Below, piece after piece: positions 27,813-36,908 of a stretch of DNA of 58,206 nt. This DNA is from Bacteroides sp. SM23_62 (lineage in GTDB: Bacteria; Bacteroidota; Bacteroidia; Bacteroidales; SM23-62): NCBI GenBank assembly GCA_001303955.1, contig LJUP01000001.1, positions 84,328 through 142,533 on the forward strand, written 5' to 3'. Numbering within the stretch: position 1 is the stretch's first letter; every line of letters starts with the position of its first letter. Below the pieces are notes generated by a model. That model worked only from the letters and a program-made list of their open reading frames with translations. It ran no database searches and had not been told where the DNA came from. The position numbers and the translations under genes are program-made.

Positions 27813-28946
27813 ATGGCGGGATTGTATATACATATACCTTTCTGCAGGGAAGCCTGCCATTATTGTGATTTTCATTTCAGTATCTCCATGAGGCAGTTAA
27901 ATTCCATGATGAATGCCATAGAAAAGGAAATTGCCATGCGTAAAGATTTTCTGCAGGGAGAAGTACTGGACACCATTTACCTTGGAGGGGGCACTCCCTC
28001 TGTTCTATCTGCCAGCCAGCTGAAATCACTTTTCAGGGTCATCAAAGATCATTACGAAATAGGTAAGGATCCTGAAATTACACTGGAGGGAAATCCTGAA
28101 GACCTGGTACCACAATACATTGAGAATTTAATAAAATTGGGCATAAACCGGCTCAGTATTGGCATTCAGTCTTTTCATGAAGATGACTTGAAGTTCATGA
28201 ACCGCCGGCATGGGAAAAAACAATCGCATTATTGCCTGAAAATAGTACGGAAAGCAGGTTTTAAGAATCTGAATGTGGACCTGATCTATGGATTGCCCGG
28301 ACTCACGACGATAAAATGGGAAGAGAACCTTGATATTGCTTCAGGGTATTCACCTGTACATATCTCCGCATATCATCTTTCGTATGAGAAAGGCACGGTA
28401 ATGGATTATAGAAGAATGAAAAGCAGTTTTAAAATCCAGGATGAACTAACCAGCCAGGATCAGTATGAACTGTTGGTTGACAAATTGCATCATAACGGGT
28501 ACCTGCATTATGAAATATCAAATTTTGCCCTGCCCGGTTATATTTCAAGGCATAACAGTGCATATTGGAATGGTAAAAAATACCTGGGCGTAGGTCCTTC
28601 TGCCCATTCATTTAACGGAGAAATCAGAAGCTGGAACATTGCCAAAAATACGAGTTATATCAATTTTGTTCATAAAGGCTCTGTTTACTATGAAATGGAG
28701 AAACTGGATCATACCTCACGTTTTCATGATTATCTTATGACTTCACTGAGAACCATGTGGGGAGCAGACCTGGCATTCATTCTGCGGGAATTTGGACAAA
28801 TGTATAAAGCACATTGTTTACAGATGGCAAAGCCATATTTGCAAAGCGGCAGGATGGAAAAGAATGGCGATAAACTCATCCTGTCAGAGGACGGCATGTT
28901 TATTGCCGATCATATCATTGCAAAATTGTTCATGAATCAGGATTAA
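27813..28946 (+). CDS. hemW: Radical SAM heme chaperone HemW
   Basis: The 377-residue protein has the radical-SAM cluster motif C-x3-C-x2-C (Cys11, Cys15, Cys18 in PFCREACHYCDF). GGGTPSVL, IGIQSFHEDDLKFMNRRH, VDLIYGLPG and GVGPSAHSF are family motifs. The N-terminal extension typical of the true oxygen-independent coproporphyrinogen oxidase HemN is absent, so I call HemW, which delivers heme to respiratory proteins. Its start is 36 bases from the divergent VanZ start. Confidence 0.93.
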   Translation: MAGLYIHIPFCREACHYCDFHFSISMRQLNSMMNAIEKEIAMRKDFLQGEVLDTIYLGGGTPSVLSASQLKSLFRVIKDHYEIGKDPEITLEGNPEDLVPQYIENLIKLGINRLSIGIQSFHEDDLKFMNRRHGKKQSHYCLKIVRKAGFKNLNVDLIYGLPGLTTIKWEENLDIASGYSPVHISAYHLSYEKGTVMDYRRMKSSFKIQDELTSQDQYELLVDKLHHNGYLHYEISNFALPGYISRHNSAYWNGKKYLGVGPSAHSFNGEIRSWNIAKNTSYINFVHKGSVYYEMEKLDHTSRFHDYLMTSLRTMWGADLAFILREFGQMYKAHCLQMAKPYLQSGRMEKNGDKLILSEDGMFIADHIIAKLFMNQD

Positions 28947-28986
28947 CCACCCGGGGTCAGGCAGGTATTATTCCCGGCAGGGTCCC

Positions 28987-29898
28987 TTATCTTAGGCCAA
29001 AACTGGAGGACCCGATTTCACGCCTGTCAGCGTATAAATGTACCTGGTATGTACCCGGAACCAGCTGTCCGTCATTATTCCAGAATATGCACATGTCTAC
29101 ATCCACATTTTCATAGCTTACCTCCCGGCTGGCCGTAAAAACAATTTGTTCTCCCTGGAAATCAAAGAAATTAACACCGGAAGTTAATATCACATCATCC
29201 GGGCGGACCACTCGCAGATAAATGATTTTCGGACCAGGTTCCAGGATAGGATTTTCCCTCAGGGTGAAACAAATCCTTAATTTCTCCACCTTGATGGTTT
29301 TATTGATTTCCTTGCTCCTTTTATTCAGGGAGGCAATAACAATATTTTTAGCACTTAGGACCGAGGCCATTTCAACCTTGCTGGAAAGTTCGTTCCTGAC
29401 TTCTGTAAGCTCCTGTTTTTCAGATTCCACACGCCGTAATTCCTGTCTCACTTCAAGGTTTTCAGCCCGAAGTTCCTGGTTGGCCAGGTTAAGGGAATCA
29501 ATCTGCACCACATAACTTTTGAGTACTTTCCTTATGGTACCCAATTCCTTTTCGTACATCCGGATCTTATAAACATTATTGGCATTGATCTTTAGCAATT
29601 TTTCAATTCTGGCCTGCTCTGCCTGAAGTTTCAGGTTCATGGTATCATTCTCTGTTTTGAGGGAATCATACTGACTGTAGATATCCTTTAATTCATCTTC
29701 AAGCTGCACTTTTTGCCTTTCCAGTTCTGCTTTTTCCTCAGCAGATTGTTGTTTAAGATCACTGTATGTAAACCAGAGGTAACCAATGGCACCTGCAAGG
29801 ACAATGACCAGTATGATCCAGAGTACAGGTATCCTCTTTTTTGATTTTTCTGGCGTCAGCAAAGGTTTTTCTGGGTATGTATCCTTATTATGATCCAT
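28987..29898 (-). CDS. Single-pass membrane coiled-coil protein of unknown function
   Basis: The 303-residue protein has a short cytoplasmic N-terminus rich in Lys and Pro, one transmembrane helix (about 25-45), a long coiled coil (about 48-190) and a compact beta-rich C-terminal domain (about 200-303) ending in GTYQVHLYADRREIGSSSFG. Similar proteins occur widely in Bacteroidetes without known function; a cell-envelope or division role is a guess. The promoter region contains a -7 box and a perfect inverted repeat, so it appears to be regulated. Confidence 0.75.
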   Translation of the reverse strand: MDHNKDTYPEKPLLTPEKSKKRIPVLWIILVIVLAGAIGYLWFTYSDLKQQSAEEKAELERQKVQLEDELKDIYSQYDSLKTENDTMNLKLQAEQARIEKLLKINANNVYKIRMYEKELGTIRKVLKSYVVQIDSLNLANQELRAENLEVRQELRRVESEKQELTEVRNELSSKVEMASVLSAKNIVIASLNKRSKEINKTIKVEKLRICFTLRENPILEPGPKIIYLRVVRPDDVILTSGVNFFDFQGEQIVFTASREVSYENVDVDMCIFWNNDGQLVPGTYQVHLYADRREIGSSSFGLR

Positions 29899-29928
29899 AA
29901 GTATTTGATATTTTTATTGTTGTAACAG

Positions 29929-29936
29929 CAAATGTA
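29929..29936 (-). promoter_or_regulatory. Bacteroidetes-type -7 element for the coiled-coil gene
   Basis: It reads TACATTTG on the minus strand. Transcription would start near 29923, about 25 bases before the ATG at 29898. The box is overlapped by the left arm of the inverted repeat at 29932-29953. Confidence 0.5.
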
Positions 29937-29953
29937 CTAATCTTTTAGTACAT
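29932..29953. promoter_or_regulatory. Perfect inverted repeat, probable operator
   Basis: The arms ATGTACTAA and TTAGTACAT are exact reverse complements, separated by TCTT. The repeat covers the -7 element of the coiled-coil gene, the position expected for a repressor site. It is AT-rich without a T-run in either direction, so a terminator is unlikely. The cognate regulator is not known. Confidence 0.5.
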
Positions 29954-30084
29954 ATTTGATAATAACGTACGGATGACAGAATAATTTTAAAGAAGAGTCG
30001 TAAGAATAATAAAAAACACTCATATTTTGATTTTTACAATATTTAATCTATATATTTATACCATTGAATTATAATTTTTTTAGT

Positions 30085-30336
30085 ATGAACATTTATGTAG
30101 GTAATCTCAATTACAATCTTTCGGAAGATGAATTAGAAAAGGTATTCTCACCATATGGGGAAGTAACTTCCGTTAAAATAATCAGAGATAAATACACGGA
30201 TCAGAGCAAAGGATTCGGGTTCATCGAGATGACCGATGATGCTGATGCACAGAAAGCAATAGATGAACTGAATGGTACTGAGGTTAAGGGAAGGGAATTA
30301 CGTGTAAATCAAGCCAGGCCCCCGAGGGAACAGTAA
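30085..30336 (+). CDS. Small RNA-recognition-motif (RRM) RNA-binding protein
   Basis: The 83-residue protein is a single RRM. RNP2 is IYVGNL at the N-terminus and RNP1 is KGFGFIEM; the aromatic residues that stack on RNA bases are present. Small RRM proteins are frequent in Bacteroidetes and cyanobacteria, where some respond to cold. A TTG seven codons upstream (30064) is also open, but the ATG at 30085 gives the standard MNIYVGNLNY start. It ends in RPPREQ, a short basic tail. Confidence 0.93.
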   Translation: MNIYVGNLNYNLSEDELEKVFSPYGEVTSVKIIRDKYTDQSKGFGFIEMTDDADAQKAIDELNGTEVKGRELRVNQARPPREQ

Positions 30337-30425
30337 AATAGATCTTCTCCGACTTCCCGGAAAAGCTGCTATATTCAAATTGCGTTAGTCTGTCTGTTTT
30401 GTTTGGCTGAACAGACCAAGCAGGG

Positions 30426-30842
30426 TCATTCATGATTCAGTTCAAGCACCTTGCCGTATATTGTATTAAACAAGAACACACGGTTAAATCCTGTCTTAAA
30501 ATTCCAGACTATTAATTTGTTGTTTACGTTGATCCTGTTCCACGAATGGAGATCATTTACAGATATTATAAGCCAGTATTCATCGAGTTTTTTCTTCCGG
30601 TAAAGGCTCAATTTCTCATTTTTTGCCTTAAGGCAGGCTGTAATATTTTCATATGATAATAAATCGGTGTCTGAAAAATACGGATGAAGGCTGGTAATCT
30701 CGATGCCGATCTTTTGTCTGGGTGTTATACCGAGTATAAAATCAGGTGATTCGGATGGTTTCAGTAAACCTTTAGGAAAATCAGGATAATGTTCCTGGAA
30801 AAGGTTAACAATGAAAAATTCCATCTGTTTTTTATAATCCAC
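30426..30842 (-). CDS. Uncharacterised protein, possible PD-(D/E)XK-type fold
   Basis: I do not recognise this 138-residue protein. PDF at 33-35, followed by IGIEIT (Glu48 and Thr50) and later the strand YWLIISV, resembles the D-x(n)-E-x-K core of PD-(D/E)XK nucleases, with Thr in place of the usual Lys. If the fold is right it may be an inactive or altered member. There is no signal peptide or membrane segment. It lies 24 bases downstream of the minus-strand end of the aldo/keto reductase gene. Confidence 0.6.
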   Translation of the reverse strand: MDYKKQMEFFIVNLFQEHYPDFPKGLLKPSESPDFILGITPRQKIGIEITSLHPYFSDTDLLSYENITACLKAKNEKLSLYRKKKLDEYWLIISVNDLHSWNRINVNNKLIVWNFKTGFNRVFLFNTIYGKVLELNHE

Positions 30843-30866
30843 CTCAAAGATTATTTTAGCAATGCA

Positions 30867-31736
30867 TCAGCCCCTTACACTGGCTGCAGGGATCCTTTCA
30901 AGCAGATCTGTCAGCTGATCTGCCTGCTCGATCCCAATGGTGAAACTGTCAACACAGGAGTGACCCAGTGCAAACTGCAGGCAATCATCCTGCTTATTGG
31001 TAAGATCACCGCCTCCAAATACTTTCATCTGTATCACTCCCTTGCCTTTTTCATGGTAATTTTCAAGCACTTGTCGGATCACAGGTATACTGCCATCCAT
31101 CCTGGCTTCACCCGGATTAAAACGGGACAACATCACCTGTACCCAGGGTTCATCTATGGCGGTTTTCATTGCTTCAAGCGAATGTGAGGAAACACCATGT
31201 GCTCTGATAATACCTTCTTCTCTGGCCTGGGACAAAACTTCCATAACGCCTTTCTTCCGTATATTCCAATCCACTGCCCTTTGAAAATGCAGCAAGATAA
31301 TGTCAATATAATCTGTTCCGAGTTCTTTCCTGAAACGGCTCAGGTCCTCCTTCATTTCATCCGCCGTGCTGGCAATAGTCTTGGTAAGGATAACCACTTT
31401 TTCACGGGGTATTTTTTTCAGTGCTTCTCGAATATGGGGATGAGAACCATACTGGTCAGCGGATTCAAAGAATGTTATACCGTTGTCATAACCATTGCGG
31501 AGCAGGTCCGAAAGACCCCTGATACCAAGGTTTCGTGTCTGGTTGGAACGGCCATTCCAGCCCGAAGTTCCGGTACCCATGGCCATCCGGGAGACCTCAA
31601 TACTGGTATTGCCAAGTATCACCCTGTCATGGGCAAATTTCTTTCTGTCGCCAGCATAAAGGTGATGGGGAAATTTATTTAACCCCATCGCCCCAACACC
31701 CATTACCGCTGATTTGATAAAGTGTCTGCGTTTCAT
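30867..31736 (-). CDS. Tat-exported aldo/keto reductase
   Basis: The 289-residue protein begins with a twin-arginine signal (MKRRHFIKSAVMGVGAMGL). The aldo/keto reductase barrel follows, with Tyr96, Lys119 and His150 of the catalytic tetrad in FESADQYG, VVILTKT and IILLHFQ. The position of the usual catalytic Asp, five residues before Tyr, is Glu91. It is shorter than most members, and the substrate is unknown. Tat export suggests it folds with its cofactor in the cytosol. Confidence 0.88.
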   Translation of the reverse strand: MKRRHFIKSAVMGVGAMGLNKFPHHLYAGDRKKFAHDRVILGNTSIEVSRMAMGTGTSGWNGRSNQTRNLGIRGLSDLLRNGYDNGITFFESADQYGSHPHIREALKKIPREKVVILTKTIASTADEMKEDLSRFRKELGTDYIDIILLHFQRAVDWNIRKKGVMEVLSQAREEGIIRAHGVSSHSLEAMKTAIDEPWVQVMLSRFNPGEARMDGSIPVIRQVLENYHEKGKGVIQMKVFGGGDLTNKQDDCLQFALGHSCVDSFTIGIEQADQLTDLLERIPAASVRG

Positions 31737-31769
31737 AAAAGACCTAAAGGTATGAAATATTATATAAAA

Positions 31770-32978
31770 CTAGAAAATCCATCTGAAAAAAGGATTAATT
31801 ACTGACCAGACAGGTAATTCCAAATAAACCTGATATCGTCTGCGAAATAATTTATCCAGCGAAGGATGTTGTTTCAACAGGGGAATAAAAAGGCGGTCCC
31901 CCGAAATCTGCCTCAAAATGGCTTCAACCATGGGATCGAAAAACAATAATATCAAAGCATATGTCCCAAAGAAATACAGATTAATCATCCAGATGGTAAT
32001 TTTAATAATCATCCCATAGCTTAACAGGTAGGATACCTTAGGACGGGTTTTGAAGAACCTGAGAAATCCCCATGAAGCAATGCTACCGGTAATAACCCCG
32101 GCCGGAATACTCAGATTTGACAGCGGTTTGCTTTGAATAATGAGCATGCTTAAGACAAGTATGGTGATTTTAATCAGGGAACTGAAAGCATGCAGCATGA
32201 AGGCCTTTTTGCTTCTTGGGATGGCAATGGTTTTCATATTCCTGCTAATACCCGCTGATCTTCCGTATAGTCCCCCATAGGATTTTAACTGGATATTTTT
32301 TATCCGGAATAAAGATATTCTATAAGGATATGCAATGGCCTTCTGACCGGGACAGTAGAAACAATCTTTTTCCAGTTTCTTCCCTGACTCACTGATGAAT
32401 TTTCTGATATCACTGAAGTGATAATAATAGTCATCGATTTTAAGGTACACTTTCCAGTTATTGACCACAAACAGGATAAGTATGGAAGCCATCAGCCAGA
32501 ACATTACATATCCACTGGGATGTTGGGAAACCTCTTCACTTACCAGTGGCATGACGATTAAGAAAACAATAATGGGAAAAACCATGATCCTGAGGATATA
32601 CCTGAGGGTCAGGATCAGGTCATGCCAGCCGCTTTTCTTGAATGCTTCCTGTTCCCGGATAAATTTTTCATATTTCATCCTGGCATAACGCCGGGCACTT
32701 TCCCTGGCTTCCTCCCGGGCTTTCTCATATTGTGCACGCATAAAACCGGGATCCCTGGTGGCTTCATGATGAAAATAATATTCATGCAGATCCCTGTTGA
32801 TCAATATTTCATAAGCCTCTGTGATCCTGATAAACTGATCATGAGCATCGGATGACTTATTGATATCGGGATGGTATTGCTTGGCGAGTTGCCTGTAGGC
32901 CCGTTTTATATCATCCGGGCCGGCATCTTTTTTCAAACCAAGGATCTTGTGATAATCTTTTTCGGGATCTACAATCAT
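31770..32978 (-). CDS. Membrane protein with N-terminal J-domain
   Basis: The 402-residue protein begins with a canonical J-domain (residues 8-70), with HPD at 36-38, which would stimulate an Hsp70 partner (DnaK). A charged helical linker (about 75-115) follows, then about five or six hydrophobic segments in two groups. No Cys-rich zinc domain or DnaJ C-terminal domain is present, so this is not DnaJ. The role may be chaperone recruitment to the membrane. The next gene, an acyl-CoA ligase, is divergent. Confidence 0.82.
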   Translation of the reverse strand: MIVDPEKDYHKILGLKKDAGPDDIKRAYRQLAKQYHPDINKSSDAHDQFIRITEAYEILINRDLHEYYFHHEATRDPGFMRAQYEKAREEARESARRYARMKYEKFIREQEAFKKSGWHDLILTLRYILRIMVFPIIVFLIVMPLVSEEVSQHPSGYVMFWLMASILILFVVNNWKVYLKIDDYYYHFSDIRKFISESGKKLEKDCFYCPGQKAIAYPYRISLFRIKNIQLKSYGGLYGRSAGISRNMKTIAIPRSKKAFMLHAFSSLIKITILVLSMLIIQSKPLSNLSIPAGVITGSIASWGFLRFFKTRPKVSYLLSYGMIIKITIWMINLYFFGTYALILLFFDPMVEAILRQISGDRLFIPLLKQHPSLDKLFRRRYQVYLELPVWSVINPFFRWIF

Positions 32979-33028
32979 CTCAGAGTGTTGACAAACACGC
33001 TCCTTCAGCTTAATAACGAGTTGAAGTT

Positions 33029-34732
33029 ATGAATAATTCTCAGAGGATAGAAAATAATCGTACTTTTGTAACTTTATTTGGAAAGGCAATGGATGATAAT
33101 GAGTTATTGACTTTTCCGGCCCTGTTTGGAAAGGCACTTGAAAAATACGGTGACCAAAATGCACTTGCGTTCACAGATGAAAGTCCATTAAGCTACAAAG
33201 AAGTAAACGACCGGATTTATGCCCTGATCAGGTTCCTGGAAGACCTGGAGATCAAGAAAGGAGACAGGGTAGCATTGCTGGGCACCAATATGCCCCACTG
33301 GGGTATTGCTTATTTTGCCATTGCCTTTATGGGGGCGGTAGTCGTTCCCCTGTTACCGGATTTCCTGCCCAATGAGATTGGCAATATACTGGATCATGCA
33401 GAAGCCAAAGCCATTCTGGTATCTGAATCCCTGATGCAAAAGATGGAAAATGTGAAGGACAAATCTCTTTTGCACATAATCAGGCTGGAGGATTTTAAGC
33501 TAACCGGGGATCCAATGCCAGGGGCTGTATTCAACCTCGTTAATAAACCGATTAACCACTATGATGTGAAAGAAGATGACCTGGCAGCAATCATTTATAC
33601 ATCGGGGACTACAGGTTCATCCAAGGGAGTCATGCTCACACATAAAAACATAAGTTTTACGGCACTTGCAGGGAGAAAACTGAAGCATGTGGATGAATCA
33701 GATCGTTTCCTTTCCATTCTTCCTCTTTCACATACACTTGAAAACACCGTTGGTTTCCTGATCCCCATTTTCAATGGCGCATGTGTTTATTACCTGAAAA
33801 AAACACCTTCTCCTTCTGTACTGATTCCCGCATTACAAAAAGTAAAACCAACCATAATGCTTTCGGTTCCTATGGTGATCGAAAAAATATATTACAATAG
33901 AGTGTATCCTGCATTAAACGGGAAATGGTATATAAAAATATTAATGGCCGTCCCGCCAATCAGGAAAAAATTGCATCAGGTTGCGGGAAAAAAACTGTTG
34001 CATACTTTTGGCGGTGAACTGCAGTTTTTCGGTATTGGTGGTGCAAAACTCAACGGGAAAGTTGAGCAATTTCTTGCGGAAGCCGGTTTTCCTTATGCCA
34101 TTGGTTATGGATTGACCGAAACGGCGCCTCTACTGGCCGGGGCTGTGGTCGGGGAAACCAGGCTGGGATCTACCGGTAAGGCTATTGAAGGGGTCGAATT
34201 GAAAATAAACGATCCGGATCCTGCAACAGGTGAAGGGGAAATATGGGCCAGAGGCCCGAATGTCATGAAGGGATATTACAAAGAACCGGCTCTTACGGGA
34301 CAGGTTTTAACCCACGATGGGTGGTTTAAGACCGGTGATCTGGGGGTGTTTGACGGGGATCAGAAATTATATATCAAAGGACGCATGAAAAACATCATTG
34401 TTGGATCGAGTGGTGAAAATATTTACCCGGAGGAAATTGAATCTGTGATCAATGATTTCCGGCATGTCATTGAATCCATCGTCATACAGAAAAAAGGAAA
34501 ACTGGTGGCCCTGGTCCACCTTAACAGAGAAGAAATTGAGGAGGCCTATCATCATTTGCGTGAGGAAGTTTCACAGTTCGTAGATAGAAAGACAGAAGAA
34601 ATACTGCGTGAACTGAAGATATATGTAAACACAAGGGTTAACAAATTTTCCCGGCTCCACAGCATTGTGTTGCAGCAAGACCCATTTCAGAAAACAGCCA
34701 CAAAAAAAATAAAGAGGTTCCTGTATATCTGA
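33029..34732 (+). CDS. AMP-binding long-chain fatty acid-CoA ligase family protein
   Basis: The 567-residue ANL-superfamily enzyme has the P-loop IIYTSGTTGSSKGVMLTH, the GYGLTETAPL motif, and the hinge WFKTGDLG followed by IKGRMKNIIVGSSGENIYPEEIE. It activates a carboxylate, most likely a fatty acid, as an adenylate and transfers it to CoA or another thiol. The catalytic Lys near the end is in ATKKIKRF. The glycosyltransferase gene follows on the same strand 17 bases later. Confidence 0.92.
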   Translation: MNNSQRIENNRTFVTLFGKAMDDNELLTFPALFGKALEKYGDQNALAFTDESPLSYKEVNDRIYALIRFLEDLEIKKGDRVALLGTNMPHWGIAYFAIAFMGAVVVPLLPDFLPNEIGNILDHAEAKAILVSESLMQKMENVKDKSLLHIIRLEDFKLTGDPMPGAVFNLVNKPINHYDVKEDDLAAIIYTSGTTGSSKGVMLTHKNISFTALAGRKLKHVDESDRFLSILPLSHTLENTVGFLIPIFNGACVYYLKKTPSPSVLIPALQKVKPTIMLSVPMVIEKIYYNRVYPALNGKWYIKILMAVPPIRKKLHQVAGKKLLHTFGGELQFFGIGGAKLNGKVEQFLAEAGFPYAIGYGLTETAPLLAGAVVGETRLGSTGKAIEGVELKINDPDPATGEGEIWARGPNVMKGYYKEPALTGQVLTHDGWFKTGDLGVFDGDQKLYIKGRMKNIIVGSSGENIYPEEIESVINDFRHVIESIVIQKKGKLVALVHLNREEIEEAYHHLREEVSQFVDRKTEEILRELKIYVNTRVNKFSRLHSIVLQQDPFQKTATKKIKRFLYI

Positions 34733-34749
34733 TAAATTCAACAAACAGC

Positions 34750-35813
34750 TTGCAGTTTGGTGGCATCATACTTGGTTTCTTAACCTCGCTGGCAATCAGC
34801 TTACTGGCCATTCCCAGCATTGTAACCGTAGCACGCAACAAGAAATTGTATGACAAACCCCAGGGACGAAAATCCAGAAGGAGAGAAATACCGATACTCG
34901 GGGGACTCGCCATTTTTGCCGGAACCATCATTTCACTGGCCCTGTTCTCCGATGTCTATCAATTTCCGGAATTACCTTATATTATCGCTGGTTCTGTGAT
35001 TCTCTTTTTCATTGGCATCAAGGATGATATACTGATCATCGCCCCGTGGTGGAAATTATCCGGACAGGTCCTGGCAGCCATGATCGTCTCCATTATGGCC
35101 GGATTGCAGATCAAATCCCCTAACATGCTTCCGGGGATAAATGAACCCGGCCATGCAATGGCCATCCTGATAACTGTTCTGGTGATTGTATTTATGATTA
35201 ACAGTTTTAATCTGATCGATGGAATTGATGGACTGGCCTCCGGGATCGGGATATGCTCTTCACTCTTGCTGGGATGGATCTTCATACAATCCGGCCTTGT
35301 GTATTATGCCTTACTATCGTTTATTTTCTGCGGGAGCCTGCTGGGATTTTTTATTACAATGTGTTCAGCAGGAAGAATAAGATCTTAATGGGAGACACCG
35401 GCTCCATGCTGGTTGGATTCATTACCTCCATCCTGGTCATCAGGTTTACATGTATGGATGATCCTTCACTGGCAGGGGTACAAATAAACTCCCCGCGATT
35501 ACTGAGCCTGGCCATATTCATTATTCCCCTGGCAGATATGATCAGGGTTATACTGACCAGGATCTGGCTCGGGAGATCTCCCTTAAAGCCTGACAGGCTA
35601 CATATACATTACAGGCTGATCGACCTGGGATTAAACCATTTACAGGTAACAATCCTATTATTGTTGATCAATGCAGTAATGGTATCAGGGGTGGTGGTAA
35701 TGCAAAATCTTGGGGAATCTGTCCTGACCATACTCATCATTTCTTCCATGATCATCATGTATATGATACAATGGTGGTTAACAAAACGAAAGAAGGGAAA
35801 AATACCTTCCTAA
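34750..35813 (+). pseudogene. WecA/MraY-family undecaprenyl-phosphate glycosyltransferase with a one-base frameshift
   Basis: One gene is split between two frames. The first (34750-35388) carries the N-terminus with DDILIIAPWWKLSGQ and NSFNLIDGIDGLASG, and then fails. The second carries YYNVFSRKNKILMGDTGSMLVGF, the next expected family motif, through to 35813. The join falls in a run of six T (35347-35352): seven T would give the usual LGFFYYN. Either the gene is broken, the base is a sequencing error, or a -1 slip on TTT TTT restores the frame. The intact protein would be about 354 residues with some 10 membrane segments, attaching a sugar phosphate to undecaprenyl phosphate. It starts at a TTG; no ATG fits. 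Confidence 0.75.
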
Positions 35814-36832
35814 ACCTTCCCGGTTCTGACATGGTTCAGGAAATGATTGGCCGTATCCTGGACAGATTGTTTTACGGGTATGAAATCAATTCCGACGGCC
35901 TGCCTGATCTTTTCGTTTGAGAACAATACCTTTCTCTTGCTTGATTTGACCGTATCACGGGTAATGCTCCTTGGTTTGCCATTGAACTTTGAGATAAGCC
36001 AGCTCATTCTCCATGCGAGAGCAATTAAAAAGGGAGTTGCACGGATTCTGGGCGGAGGTCTATCCAGTGCTGAGGCTATCATTTCAAGTACCTGCCGGTA
36101 AGAAAGATTTTCAGCTGACAGGGTATACCTTTCTGAAGAAAAATGCCCGTCCATCAGGTAAATCATGGCATGCACCACATCACGGATATCCACATAACCT
36201 GTTACCCCTTCTGTATAGAATTTCATGCCTTTCCATACTGCAGAAAATAGATATGAGGAACTTCTTTTCCAGTCCCCCGGACCTATGATTATGGAAGGAT
36301 TGACAATAACAGCCTGCAAGCCTTCGGCAATACCACGCCAAATTTCCATTTCAGACTGGTATTTACTGACCGAGTATGCAGATCGGTTCTTTGAATGAGG
36401 CCACATCATATCCTCGGTGATCTGCATTCCCGGAGGGGCATTTCCCAGGGCCGCTGTTGAGCTGACATAGCATAGTTTCTTCACTTTTTTCTCCAGACAG
36501 GCATTTACCAAATTGGCTGTCCCGCCTACATTGCTCCGGATCAAGGCATGACGGTCCCTGGGATCAAATGAAACAAAGGCAGCCGTATGGTACACCTGAT
36601 CCACCCCGTCCAGTGCCTGAAGTAACGTTTCAAAATCTGTAATATCCGCCTCAATCCATTCTATTTTATCATAGTAAGGCAATGGATCATCGACATACAG
36701 TGCGAATGTATCAAGAACGGCCTGGAGATTTGATGATGCCCGGTGTATCGCCCTGATTTTGTGATGCTTCTTTGCCAGTTCCAGCAGTAAATGTGTTCCT
36801 ACCAGTCCCGTACTGCCTGTAACCAGAATCAT
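35810..36832 (-). CDS. NAD-dependent epimerase / dihydroflavonol-reductase-like SDR
   Basis: The protein is 340 residues with the ATG at 36832 (MILVTGSTGLVG); the longer frame adds six residues (MFYIYS). The Rossmann motif GSTGLVGTHL is followed by the active-site Tyr-Lys in YSVSK and by CYVSSTAALG. It resembles the dihydroflavonol-4-reductase and 3-beta-HSD group of extended SDRs that act on sugars or lipid-like substrates. Its stop overlaps the convergent glycosyltransferase end by 4 bases. The substrate cannot be named. Confidence 0.88.
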   Translation of the reverse strand: MILVTGSTGLVGTHLLLELAKKHHKIRAIHRASSNLQAVLDTFALYVDDPLPYYDKIEWIEADITDFETLLQALDGVDQVYHTAAFVSFDPRDRHALIRSNVGGTANLVNACLEKKVKKLCYVSSTAALGNAPPGMQITEDMMWPHSKNRSAYSVSKYQSEMEIWRGIAEGLQAVIVNPSIIIGPGDWKRSSSYLFSAVWKGMKFYTEGVTGYVDIRDVVHAMIYLMDGHFSSERYTLSAENLSYRQVLEMIASALDRPPPRIRATPFLIALAWRMSWLISKFNGKPRSITRDTVKSSKRKVLFSNEKIRQAVGIDFIPVKQSVQDTANHFLNHVRTGKV

Positions 36833-36908
36833 GCTGTAAATATAAAACAAGTAGCTGATTTTTTATCAATTTGTGTATAAAGGGAAAGAAACGTTTAAAA
36901 CGTAAAAT

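Noticed and set aside
30392-30416. Hairpin GTCTGTT / AACAGAC after the RRM gene
   Set aside because: The 7-bp stem has an 11-base loop and no T-run on either strand, so I do not call a terminator.
35253-35346. ATG-started 5' part of the second glycosyltransferase frame
   Set aside because: Upstream of the T-run this frame translates to nonsense relative to the family, while the other frame carries the real motifs.
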